Of a stretch of DNA of 64,000 nucleotides, positions 26,762-35,501 are shown piece by piece. The stretch's first letter is position 1. The number at the start of each line of letters is the position of its first letter. Position numbers and translations under genes: made by a program. The stretch is from Hyphomicrobium sp. (GTDB taxonomy: Bacteria > Pseudomonadota > Alphaproteobacteria > Rhizobiales > Hyphomicrobiaceae), in assembly GCA_016716675.1 (NCBI GenBank), contig JADJVG010000004.1:62001-126000 (forward strand). Reading direction: 5' to 3'. The notes beneath the pieces were generated by a model, which saw only the letters and a list, made by a program, of their open reading frames with translations, had not been told where the DNA came from and did no database searches.

Positions 26762-27274
26762 TTATTGGACGTTGCCGTTCTCATCGATGATGACGGAGAA
26801 CGTCCGCGTCGCCGGTTCGCCGTTGCCGAGACGACCTGACACCGTGAACGTATCGGTTCCCGATTGTCCCGGTGCTGGCGTGTAATAAATCCCCGTGCCT
26901 TGCACGACTGTGCCGATGCACTTGCCAGACAGCGAGTATTGGATCGTCGTCGCCTCACCCTGCTTGAAAGACACCTGCCCCTTCGCCGGCGGCGCTTGGA
27001 TGTCGATCTCCGGAAAACCGATGAACGCGCAAGCATCCGGCTTGAAGCCGGCCATCACGAAAACCCGGTTGGATTCGCCAGGCGTGACGCGCGTGCCCTT
27101 GACGGATGGCGCCGGTGTTTGCGCTTGCGCACATTCAGGCGCCGCGATGAACAGCGACACGGCTGCCGCAGAAAGCCCCACAGCCCAACGCACTGTCGCA
27201 GCACTGGCCTCACGACTGAATCTCATAGATCTGGGTGACGTCGGTGTGGATGGCTTACGGATCATGCCCGGCAT
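26762..27274 (-). CDS. Exported hypothetical protein (170 residues)
   Basis: Predicted secreted protein of unknown function. The basic N-terminus (MPGMIRKPSTPTSPRSMRFS) is followed by a hydrophobic stretch, AVGLSAAAVSLFIAAPECAQ, with likely cleavage after AQA. The mature part has two cysteines (DACAFIGFPEID and SGKCIGTVV). It ends in a beta-rich region, GTDTFTVSGRLGNGEPATRT, that resembles a bacterial Ig-like or cadherin-type fold. ATG 27274 is preferred because GGGGAGGGTTCC precedes it; ATG 27226 would also keep the signal peptide. I do not recognise a named family. Confidence 0.7.
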   Translation of the reverse strand: MPGMIRKPSTPTSPRSMRFSREASAATVRWAVGLSAAAVSLFIAAPECAQAQTPAPSVKGTRVTPGESNRVFVMAGFKPDACAFIGFPEIDIQAPPAKGQVSFKQGEATTIQYSLSGKCIGTVVQGTGIYYTPAPGQSGTDTFTVSGRLGNGEPATRTFSVIIDENGNVQ

Positions 27275-27439
27275 GGAACCCTCCCCTTGGTCACGCTGAC
27301 GTCTGCGCGACGGCTGAGGGTACGATTCGATTCTATGTCTTGGGCAGCAACCCCGCGCCACGGACCCAGCCGGCACACCCAACCACCCTTTGCCCCCCCA
27401 CCCGGCTTACAGTGCGCTGCAATGCGGCACTCGCGTGGC

Positions 27440-28165
27440 TCAGACACGCGCTTCCAACCAGCGTATCATTTCCGCAATTAAAACAGCGTATAGTGCAAGC
27501 ACAAAACCCGAGAGCATGTTGACCGAGACGATCGCGCTCAGGCCTTGCGCAACACCCGGATCGAAGACCAATCCCAGCATGCGCTCAACGATATCGTCAA
27601 AGCTCTGCTTCAATAGAAACAGAAATTCACTGGCCTGCTCCAGCGATGGCCGCTCCGGCAATTCAAATGCCGCGCGCTTCGCCATCTCGGTAATGCCGGG
27701 CGACGGCAGAAACGACAGCCCGCCGGAAAACAGCAGACCGAGCGGCGCAGCAAGCCGGAAATAGCCCCAGCGCAGTGGCCGCGCGTGCAGTGTTCTGGCC
27801 AATAGATGCACGAGCTGCACGCCAAGAAACAGGCAAATGGCGAACGCGATCGCCACGCTGTCGAGGCGCTCCGCATCGGTTCCGAGAAACGTCAGCAACG
27901 CGACGACGCCGGCCAGCACCGCTTTGACGATAGCCTCTGCCGCACCGGTGAGCGCGGTGAACACTTGCAACTGCCCAGGAGGACGATCGAAATAGAACGG
28001 CATCTCATTCTTGAGGCGTGCGATCTCGAGTCCGGCGCCGACAGCCAGCGCCAAAGCTGCGGTGACGCCCGCAAACAGCAGCGGCGACTGCAGACCAAGC
28101 CACGCCACGCCGGCGATCGCCGCCAGCTCAAGCGCCATCAATATCGCGTTGAAGATGATCCGCAT
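27440..28165 (-). CDS. Membrane protein of unknown function (241 residues)
   Basis: Integral membrane protein with about six hydrophobic segments. The first two are at the N-terminus (IIFNAILMALELAAIAGVAW and LLFAGVTAALALAVGAGLEI), two lie in the middle (AIVKAVLAGVVALLTFLG, AIAFAICLFLGVQLVHLLA) and one is at the end (IVSVNMLSGFVLALYAVLIA). A central soluble loop of about 60 residues includes ERPSLEQASEFLFLLKQSFDD. GAGGGTAGTGGGCAACTC precedes the ATG. No family recognised. It is in the same direction as, and 77 bases after, the exported protein at 28243. Confidence 0.7.
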   Translation of the reverse strand: MRIIFNAILMALELAAIAGVAWLGLQSPLLFAGVTAALALAVGAGLEIARLKNEMPFYFDRPPGQLQVFTALTGAAEAIVKAVLAGVVALLTFLGTDAERLDSVAIAFAICLFLGVQLVHLLARTLHARPLRWGYFRLAAPLGLLFSGGLSFLPSPGITEMAKRAAFELPERPSLEQASEFLFLLKQSFDDIVERMLGLVFDPGVAQGLSAIVSVNMLSGFVLALYAVLIAEMIRWLEARV

Positions 28166-28242
28166 GAGTTGCCCACTACCCTCGCCCGGCGGCCATCCTA
28201 ACGAGGTCTACGACGGGCGCCAGGGGTACGGCACGAGAGACC

Positions 28243-28842
28243 CTAGCTCGTCGCCTTTGCCAATGTGCACTGGGCGTCCCCCACGCGCGCCAGTTCCGCT
28301 TGGAACGGAAATGACCGGCGCATGATGAGGAGTTCGCCGCCGGTATCGCCAGCCAACCGCAAGCGCGGCGGGGAAGCTGCTCCATCGCTCGCCCCGGCAG
28401 CGGGCGGCGCGTACCACGCTTCAATCGTGTAGGGCGCTGATCCCTTGGCAAGTTCAAGGCGTCCGCTGAACGCATTCCGGTGCTTGCGTTGCGCGTTGGG
28501 CGCCATGCGCAGCCCGATAGTGCCGCATGGCGTCTCATCGGTTACAGCAATTCCGCACCATCCGTCGTCACAGGCGACGATGTCATACGTCAGCTGGCAG
28601 GGCTTGCCGCCGCAATTGTTGGCCACCGGCGCACGCATGCTGAAACTATAGCGCGGACCGCTCCAGCGGCCGGCGAGCGTGACCGGCGTCGTGTCCGCTC
28701 CTTCAGCGCCGACTTCATCGGCTTTCGCCGCAGAGATGCCACGACCACCAGCGACAATGGCCATCGCCATGATCGACAAAACAGCAGCGTTGAAAGCAAC
28801 ACGGGCAGCCCCGCGCGTTCGCCGTATCGTGGTCGTGCTCAT
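28243..28842 (-). CDS. Exported hypothetical protein (199 residues)
   Basis: Secreted protein of unknown role. ATG 28842 gives a basic n-region (MSTTTIRRTRGAARVAF) and a hydrophobic core, NAAVLSIMAMAIVAGG, with likely cleavage after SAAKA. The mature part includes LAGRWSGPRYSFSM, paired cysteines in NNCGGKPC, and DIVACDDGWCGI and ETPCGTIGLRM. The layout resembles DUF2147-type exported proteins, but I would not assign that family. AGGAGCGTGAGG precedes the ATG at good spacing. Its first 74 bases overlap the 5' end proposed for the divergent DUF2306 gene. Confidence 0.7.
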   Translation of the reverse strand: MSTTTIRRTRGAARVAFNAAVLSIMAMAIVAGGRGISAAKADEVGAEGADTTPVTLAGRWSGPRYSFSMRAPVANNCGGKPCQLTYDIVACDDGWCGIAVTDETPCGTIGLRMAPNAQRKHRNAFSGRLELAKGSAPYTIEAWYAPPAAGASDGAASPPRLRLAGDTGGELLIMRRSFPFQAELARVGDAQCTLAKATS

Positions 28843-29455
28843 CCTCACGCTCCTCATCATACCGGTGGGTATTGTGGCTGTGGGATCGGGCACCGGACTG
28901 ATCCCACTACCGTATGAAATGTTCGTGCTGGCCGAGCGGATGCCGTTTGTATTTCGCGCCCACATGGTCACCTCCGCCATTGCCTTGCTGCTTATTCCCG
29001 CTGTCATTATGGTGCGGCACAACCCGCAGCGGCATCGCATGCTGGGCCGCGTTGTTGGCGCTTTCGTGGTGGCCGGAGGGCTGACGGCCCTGCCGGTTGC
29101 CATATTCAGCGACTCTTCACTTGCCGCCCGCGCCGGGTTCTTCGTCCAGGGTCTTGTGTGGATGGCTCTATTTGCGCGTGGCATTCTGGCGATACGACGC
29201 GGAGACCGCCGCGCCCACGTTCTTTTCATGGTGGCGATGTTCGCGGTCACCACCGGCGCGGTCTGGTTCCGCGTTGCAATCGGCACGGCAATCTTTTTTC
29301 ATCTGCCGTTCGCGCCGATCTATGCAGCCGCCGCCTGGTTTGGATGGCTCATCCCGCTGGCGCTCGTGCTCACCATGCCGGCACTTCATAGCCATCTGGC
29401 GCTTGGCCCGCTGATGATTGGCTCCCGCGCGCTCCCCTCGCCCCGGCATGCCTGA
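28769..29455 (+). CDS. DUF2306 family membrane protein
   Basis: Integral membrane protein of about 228 residues with six or seven hydrophobic segments. The first is IVVVLILTLLIIPVGIVAVG. DUF2306-like features are FRAHMVTSAIALLLIPAV, HNPQRHRMLGRVVGAF with its histidine and arginine cluster, and RRGDRRAHVLFMVAMFA. The function of the family is unknown; conserved histidines suggest possible redox or heme contacts, which is inference. The start is uncertain: ATG 28769 has no clear ribosome binding site, and an in-frame GTG at 28829 would reduce the overlap with the divergent gene at 28843. Confidence 0.75.
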   Translation: MIDKTAALKATRAAPRVRRIVVVLILTLLIIPVGIVAVGSGTGLIPLPYEMFVLAERMPFVFRAHMVTSAIALLLIPAVIMVRHNPQRHRMLGRVVGAFVVAGGLTALPVAIFSDSSLAARAGFFVQGLVWMALFARGILAIRRGDRRAHVLFMVAMFAVTTGAVWFRVAIGTAIFFHLPFAPIYAAAAWFGWLIPLALVLTMPALHSHLALGPLMIGSRALPSPRHA

Positions 29456-29518
29456 TCGTCTAGAGTCGCTATTCGCGACCAACGCCCGCCGAAAACGGCC
29501 ACTCCAACAGGGAATATC

Positions 29519-30352
29519 ATGACGCCGTCCAAAGATATTGCGCGCCTCATCGAAATCATGACGGCGCTGAGAACGCCGGTCACCGGATGCCCCTGGGATC
29601 TTGAACAGACGTTCGCGACCATCGCGCCCTATACGATCGAGGAAGCCTACGAAGTCGCCGATGCGATCGCACGCAACGATCTCGGCGACCTCAAGGACGA
29701 ACTCGGCGACTTGCTGCTTCAGGTTGTCTATCATGCGCGCATTGCCGAAGAGCAGGGCGCATTTCAATTCGGCGATGTCGTTGAAGGCGTCACCAGCAAG
29801 ATGATCCGCCGCCACCCGCACGTCTTCGGGGACGAGACAGCCCGCAACGCCGGTGCCGTCAAAGGCTTCTGGGATCGGATCAAGGCCGAGGAGAAGGCCG
29901 CCAAAGGCAATGGTACACCAGCGTCCCTACTCGACGACGTGCCCATCGGCCTGCCCGGTCTGACGCGGGCAATTAAGTTGCAGAACAAAGCTGCCAAGGT
30001 TGGTTTTGATTGGCCCGATCTCGCACCCGTCTTCGAGAAATTGCAGGAAGAGATCCGCGAGTTCGAAGAAGTTGCAGCACCAGCCGATCCGCGCGGTGCG
30101 AACGATCAGGGCAACCGCACCAAGATCGAAGAAGAGTTCGGCGATATCCTGTTCGTGATGGCCAACATCGCCCGCCATCTGCAGCTCGATCCCGAAGCGG
30201 CGTTGCGCGCCGCCAATCAGAAATTCACCCGCCGCTTCGCCTACATCGAAGCCCGCCTCGCTGAACGCAACAAAACGCCGGCCCAGTCCGATCTGAAAGA
30301 GATGGATGCGTTATGGGATGAAGTCCGAGCCAAGGACCGCGAGCGCAAATAG
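29519..30352 (+). CDS. mazG: Nucleoside triphosphate pyrophosphohydrolase MazG
   Basis: Hydrolyses NTPs/dNTPs to monophosphates and pyrophosphate, helping clear abnormal nucleotides. The protein has 277 residues with two MazG domains. The first has GCPWDLEQTFATIAPYTIEE and LKDELGDLLLQVVYHARIAE with the EExxE...ExxD metal ligands. The second has IEEEFGDILFVMANIARHL. CAACAGGGAATATC precedes the ATG. It is usually next to hflX in this order; here a flavoprotein and an acyltransferase lie between them. Confidence 0.96.
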   Translation: MTPSKDIARLIEIMTALRTPVTGCPWDLEQTFATIAPYTIEEAYEVADAIARNDLGDLKDELGDLLLQVVYHARIAEEQGAFQFGDVVEGVTSKMIRRHPHVFGDETARNAGAVKGFWDRIKAEEKAAKGNGTPASLLDDVPIGLPGLTRAIKLQNKAAKVGFDWPDLAPVFEKLQEEIREFEEVAAPADPRGANDQGNRTKIEEEFGDILFVMANIARHLQLDPEAALRAANQKFTRRFAYIEARLAERNKTPAQSDLKEMDALWDEVRAKDRERK

Positions 30353-30380
30353 TCACCTTGCCGGCCATGACGTTGCTCAA

Positions 30381-32411
30381 TTATTGGGTCGCCGGCGTCA
30401 GCGCTTCCTGAAGCATGCTTTTGAGCTTTTCTGCTCCGCGCGGGCTCAGATGATCGTCATCCATGTAAAGCGCGGCACCATTTTCAAGCGTTTGGCACGA
30501 CTTTTCATCACATAGAATACGATCTGGATACAGCACGCGCACGCCCGGTAGCGTCGATAGTTCCGCCAAAACTCCACGTACCCCAGCTTGACGGCTTTCA
30601 AACGTGGCGCGCGATATCGAATAGTCACGTGTCCGGCCGTGCATCATGTCCTTGATGACAGCGGACGGCAGGTTGTAGGGAAGCTCCGGTACCGAAGCCA
30701 ATAGCGTCACGCGACGTCCCGTTGCCGCGATCGCCGCGACCGTCTCCCGCAGCAAGCGAACGAATTCAGCGCGATTGCGCTTTTCGTCTGCTTCGACAAA
30801 CCGGCGCACGGAGACGTTGGTCTCTCCCGCATTCCCGGTCCCCTCCGCATAAAGCGCCCACCGCGCCATGATGACCACGTCTCGAACACTCGGCTGCTCC
30901 AACAGTTTGCTGACCGCCGACGCTGATCCCAGACATTTAGTGAATCTATTGCCCGGAAACGCTTCGAGCCCTAGCAGCGGCGGACATCCACCGGTTACGA
31001 CAAAAGCCCCTCGCCGCCCCAGCGCCTCAGCGACGTTCGAGAATGCCCCGCCGGCAGCCAAGGCATGGGAATCACCCCACAATACAAAACTGGTTTCGGC
31101 CTTCTGCATGTCGCCGATGTAGCAATACGACTCCGCATGTGTTTCGTTGGCGGCGTCCTTCTTGCAGAACGTTTTCGCCCGGATCTTAATCGGCACGCTC
31201 GCCGCAAACGCTTGCGCCGCCGGCGACAAGCGCCACACGACGCCATGCGTTTGCGTTATCGAGAGACCCGCGATCAGGCACAACGCAATAGCGGCGCCGC
31301 CTGTTATAAACACGCGCCGTTGCGTGACATCCGCCCGCCGCTTGCGCGCAGGTTGCTCGACAAAGGCCCATGTCAACGCCGACAGCACGAAGGCCAGCGC
31401 AATCAGCGCGAGGCGCTCACGCGTGCCAAATTCATCCCCCTACTCGTAAGTCGCGTACGCGAGCAATGGCCAGTGCCACAAATACAGCGAATAGGAGATC
31501 TTTCCGACAGCCACCATCGGGCTTGCCGACAACAGTCGTTGCACGATCGTCGGCACCGACGTGGCGCTGTGAATGACGAATGCCGCACCGACGCACGGCA
31601 GAAGGGCGGCCAATCCCGGAAATGGCGTGTGGTCCGTAAACAGCAGCATCGCGCTGGCGATCATGGCCAATCCCGCACCGCCGAGGATATTGGCAATACC
31701 ACGCGATCCAACACTCGGAAACAGCCGCATTGCGAGCGCCATGCCAAGCATCAGTTCCCACGCCCGCGACGGCAGCAGATAAAATGCCGACGACCATTCG
31801 TTGCTCACCCCGTAGGCAGACCAAGCCAGCGACGCGAGGCCGAGGATAGCAAAAATCAGAGCGCGCCGCCCGCTTGTAAGGCGATACAGAAACCAAAGCG
31901 CCAGCGGCGCGATGACATAGAATTGTTCTTCGACCGCGAGCGACCAGGTGTGCAGCAGAGGCTGCGCTTCGGCGGCGGGCGCGAAATATCCGGCCGTCTG
32001 GTTGAAGGCAAAATTCGACATGAAGATAGCCGTGTTCATCGCCGACTTCGCGAGGTCGGCATAGTCTTTCGGCGTCAGGATGTTCCACCCGGCTATGAGC
32101 GACGCAAAGACAACTACAAACAGCGCCGGAAATATCCGCCGGATCCGGCGCTCATAAAAGTCGGCTAAGGAGAATGTACCCTCGCCTATCTCGCGGACGA
32201 CAATCGACGTGATGAGATAGCCGGAGATGACGAAGAAGATATCGACGCCCACATACCCGCCGGAAATCGCGCCAAGCTTGGCGTGAAACAACACGACGGC
32301 TAAAACGGCGACCGCTCTCAGCCCATCAATGTCGGGGCGGTAGGGCAAGGCAGCACTCAACGTCGGTCCTCCGCACGGGAGCCGACCTCCTAGCGCGGCA
32401 GGCGACGTCAT
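30381..32411 (-). pseudogene. OafA-type acyltransferase with SGNH domain, interrupted by an in-frame TAG
   Basis: Membrane O-acyltransferase of the acyltransferase-3 family, 676 codons. It starts with YRPDIDGLRAVAVLAVVLFH, followed by GYVGVDIFFVISGYLIT, ERRIRRIFPAL and HTWSLAVEEQFYVIAPLAL. The C-terminal half is an SGNH hydrolase-like domain with LWGDSHALAAGGAF, ARWALY and DDDHLSPRGAEKL. Such fusions O-acetylate surface or periplasmic polysaccharides. The frame is continuous except for TAG at 31440-31442 between LLAYATYE and GDEFGTRERLALIAL; no frameshift is needed. It starts 8 bases after the flavoprotein stop, so it is the last gene of that operon. Confidence 0.88.
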
Positions 32412-32419
32412 GCAACGTC

Positions 32420-33625
32420 CTAGCGGGGCGCAATATGTTCCGGCCTAATTCCAAGGCCTATCAGCCGCGCCGGCAGGCGGCGCAGAAGCGGTATCGCGGT
32501 CAAAACCCGCAACGCCAGCGGCGGCGCCACGGGTCCGGCTGCCGCGAGTGACCCGGCGATCACTGTGTTCTGCAGGAACAACTGCAGGCGCTGCGTCATG
32601 CGCGTTGGAAACTCCCGCCGGGCTTGAACGCGCTTGAGATCGTCGAACGTCAACGCGTTCGCGCGTAACGGGCGCGTCAGCAGGTTCGCGGCCGCGACGG
32701 CATCCTGAACTCTGCGGTTGACCCCGACGCCCCCAACCGGACTCATCGCGTGCGCCGCGTCTCCGATAAACAGCAATCCCGGCCGCGCCCACTCCTGCAG
32801 GCGATCGACTTTTACAGTCAAAAGATACACCTGATCCCAGCTGGAAATCGCCGCCGCCCGGGTTGTATCGATCGGCAGAAGTGCTGCAACCGATGCTTGA
32901 AACGCAGCCAATCCAGCGGCGCGGATTTCGGCATCCCTCCCCTTCGGGATTACAAACGCGCACTGCCAGTAATCGCCACGATTGAGCATAATAAAGATGC
33001 GGCCACCATCGAAGCGCGCTTGCGTTTCTTCTGTGTCAGCGGCAAGCCGCGGCAAGCGAAACCACTCTACGTCCATCGGTGCGCCATAGTCGTTGGGGAC
33101 GAGACCCGCGCACGCGCGCAGCGTTGATCCGCGACCATCGGCGGCCACAACGAGGTCTGCGCTGATGACCATTTCCGCCCCATTGCAAAGCGCTCTGACT
33201 CCGGTGACGCGCCCCCGATCGGTGACGAGATCGACGGCCTGCGTTTGCATCAAGAGTTTGAACGATGGGAAGGCCTGCCCTTTGGCCGCCAGGAAATTCA
33301 GAAAATCCCACTGGGGCATCATCGCGATGTAGGGCGCCTTGACGGGCAGGTGGGAAAAATCCGCGAACTTGATCCGCTTCGTGCCAAACACGCCGGTCAG
33401 CGTCCGGACCTTTTGATGCGGCAACTTCAGGAAATCGTTGAGCCAGCCCAGTTCGTACAGCATCTGCATGGTCGAGGGATGTATCGTATCACCCCGGAAA
33501 TCGCGCAGAAAATCGGCGTGTTTCTCAAAGACCGCGACACTCACGCCCGAGCGCGCGAGAAGGACCCCGAGCATCATGCCGGCGGGACCGCCGCCGGCAA
33601 TACAAACCTGGACGGACTGCTCCAT
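32420..33625 (-). CDS. FAD-dependent aromatic-ring-type monooxygenase
   Basis: Flavoprotein monooxygenase (UbiH/PHBH-like group) of 401 residues. The N-terminal dinucleotide motif is VCIAGGGPAGMMLGVLLARSG. The DG motif is VVAADGRGSTLR, and the second FAD motif is GLLFIGDAAHAMSPVGGVGVN. The usual NLAIQDA-like sequence after it reads NRRVQDAVAAAN, a small departure. The substrate is unknown; a role in ubiquinone ring hydroxylation is possible but not shown. The start ATG 33625 is 9 bases after hflX, in the hfq-hflX operon. Confidence 0.88.
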   Translation of the reverse strand: MEQSVQVCIAGGGPAGMMLGVLLARSGVSVAVFEKHADFLRDFRGDTIHPSTMQMLYELGWLNDFLKLPHQKVRTLTGVFGTKRIKFADFSHLPVKAPYIAMMPQWDFLNFLAAKGQAFPSFKLLMQTQAVDLVTDRGRVTGVRALCNGAEMVISADLVVAADGRGSTLRACAGLVPNDYGAPMDVEWFRLPRLAADTEETQARFDGGRIFIMLNRGDYWQCAFVIPKGRDAEIRAAGLAAFQASVAALLPIDTTRAAAISSWDQVYLLTVKVDRLQEWARPGLLFIGDAAHAMSPVGGVGVNRRVQDAVAAANLLTRPLRANALTFDDLKRVQARREFPTRMTQRLQLFLQNTVIAGSLAAAGPVAPPLALRVLTAIPLLRRLPARLIGLGIRPEHIAPR

Positions 33626-33634
33626 CGGGCAAAC

Positions 33635-35059
33635 TTACACCCGAAGACCGGCTTTCCTCAACTTTGCGATGACGCGATCTTTCTTCTCTGACGCAATCCG
33701 CACGCGCATTTGCAGAGCGCCGTCATCGCCCGTCGAACGCGACAGAACTTCGGCATTCTCGTACAGCCAGGCGATCAGCTGGCCCTCGTGGCCAGGGATT
33801 GCGAGATCGAGCACTTCGTCGGCCTTGCCGAGACGGCCGTCGATCGCGGCGAACAGATCTTCAAGCCCAGCGCCCGTTTGCGCGGACACCAACACTGGAT
33901 GGCGTTCGTCACGGAGCGCACCGTGTTGTAGCTCCGCCAGGCGATCCGCCGAGAGCAGATCCACTTTGTTCCAGACTTCGAGGATGTGGTTATCGGCCGG
34001 CAGCGTGTCGATCCCGAGATCGGACAGCACCTTCTCAACGTCGCGCGCCTGTGCTTCCGTTTCCTCATGCGCAATATCGCGGACATGGAGGATCAGATCC
34101 GCTTCGATGACTTCTTCAAGGGTCGCGCGAAACGCAGCGACCAGCATCGTTGGCAGATCGGAAATAAACCCAACCGTGTCGGACAGTATGATTTTGCGCG
34201 CGCTCGGCAGCTTCAGTTCGCGCATGGTCGGATCGAGCGTTGCGAACACCTGATCCATCGCCAGCACACCGGCGCCCGTGATCTTGTTGAACAGCGTCGA
34301 TTTACCGGCGTTGGTGTAACCGACGATCGCCACGATCGGATACGGCACCTTGCGCCGGCCCTTGCGATGCAACTCGCGCGTTTTTACGACGTCCTTGAGA
34401 TCGGCTTTGATGGCGTCGATGCGATCCTGCAGCATACGCCGGTCGAGCTCGATCTGCGCTTCGCCGGGACCGCCGAGAAAGCCGCCACCGCCGCGCTGGC
34501 GTTCCAAATGCGTCCACGCGCGCACCAGGCGGCCCTTCTGGTAGGAGAGATGCGCCAGTTCGACTTGCAGCACGCCCTCCTTCGTGCGGGCACGCGCGCC
34601 GAAAATTTCGAGGATCAATCCTGTGCGATCAACGACCTTGGTGTTCCAGGCCTTTTCGAGATTGCGCTGCTGCACCGGTGTCACGATGTGATCGACGACG
34701 ACCAGATCGATCTTTTTGTCTGCAATCAAGTCACGCAGTTCATCAACCTTGCCCGAGCCGATCAGCGTTGCAGGCCGCGGTTCGGACAGCGGAACGATGA
34801 TCGCATCGATGATGTCGAGATCAATGGCATTGGCGAGGCCGATGGCTTCCGCCAGCCGGTTCTCGGGCGTGTGGATCTGCGGGAACGGCTTGGTCTTTTC
34901 ACCCACGCGAACTTGCCGCTTCCACACCGGCACGAGCACCAGCGTGCGGCTGCGCGGCGCGCGCGTTTCTTCCGGCGCACGCCTGCGGTCCTTCAAAGTC
35001 CGGCCGGTGCTTGTTGCGTCCAAGCCGTCTTCGTCGTTGTCGTCCGGGGTGGTACTCAA
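33635..35059 (-). CDS. hflX: Ribosome-associated GTPase HflX
   Basis: GTPase that binds the 50S subunit and splits stalled ribosomes. The protein has 474 residues. The HflX N-terminal domain includes ANAIDLDIIDAIIVPLSEPR and LIGSGKVDELRDLI, followed by the glycine-rich linker GGGGFLGGPGEAQIELDRR. The G domain has G1 GYTNAGKSTLFNKI, G3 DTVGFISDLP and G4 NKVD. The start overlaps the hfq stop by 4 bases (ATGA). The order hfq-hflX is widely conserved. Confidence 0.97.
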   Translation of the reverse strand: MSTTPDDNDEDGLDATSTGRTLKDRRRAPEETRAPRSRTLVLVPVWKRQVRVGEKTKPFPQIHTPENRLAEAIGLANAIDLDIIDAIIVPLSEPRPATLIGSGKVDELRDLIADKKIDLVVVDHIVTPVQQRNLEKAWNTKVVDRTGLILEIFGARARTKEGVLQVELAHLSYQKGRLVRAWTHLERQRGGGGFLGGPGEAQIELDRRMLQDRIDAIKADLKDVVKTRELHRKGRRKVPYPIVAIVGYTNAGKSTLFNKITGAGVLAMDQVFATLDPTMRELKLPSARKIILSDTVGFISDLPTMLVAAFRATLEEVIEADLILHVRDIAHEETEAQARDVEKVLSDLGIDTLPADNHILEVWNKVDLLSADRLAELQHGALRDERHPVLVSAQTGAGLEDLFAAIDGRLGKADEVLDLAIPGHEGQLIAWLYENAEVLSRSTGDDGALQMRVRIASEKKDRVIAKLRKAGLRV

Positions 35060-35307
35060 CCGCCGATGCTCTCGCCATCCTGATCGTTCAGATTCAGAGG
35101 CCCGCCGGGCATGATCGTCGAGATCGCATGCTTATAGACAAGCTGCGAATGTCCATCACGCCGCAACAGTACGCAAAAATTGTCGAACCAGCTTACAATG
35201 CCCTGCAGCTTGACGCCGTTAACGAGAAAAATCGTGAGAGGCGTTTTGTTTTTGCGAACGTAATTGAGGAAAGTATCCTGAAGGTTCTGCTGCTTTTCCG
35301 CTGCCAT
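35056..35307 (-). CDS. hfq: RNA chaperone Hfq
   Basis: Sm-like hexameric RNA-binding protein that pairs small RNAs with mRNAs. The protein has 83 residues: QNLQDTFLNYVRKNKTPLTI, then Sm1 VNGVKLQGIVSWFDNF and Sm2 HSQLVYKHAISTIMP. The lateral and distal RNA-binding faces look intact. A short charged tail follows. It lies after dat with a gap of 194 bases, which should hold its own promoter, and is coupled to hflX. Confidence 0.98.
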   Translation of the reverse strand: MAAEKQQNLQDTFLNYVRKNKTPLTIFLVNGVKLQGIVSWFDNFCVLLRRDGHSQLVYKHAISTIMPGGPLNLNDQDGESIGG

Positions 35308-35501
35308 TTTTTGTTATCCGCTTTTTATTGTTTGTTCGAAGTGTTTATCAGCGTGTCGCCTTGCCGGACCGGAAGCTTTAGCCAGGACCGGGTAGGCCAC
35401 TCGTTAGAGACAGTCGCAACTTGGACAAGATAGCGTTTCGAGCGGCGATTTAAAGGCCTAGCTGCGCATCACCTTTGACGCAGTTGTCGTAATACCGTTC
35501 C

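Noticed and set aside
28843..29286. The upstream half of a 347-codon minus-strand frame whose downstream part is the exported protein at 28243
   Set aside because: The signal peptide and ribosome binding site place the true start at 28842. The upstream part is the antisense of the DUF2306 gene and has no similarity.
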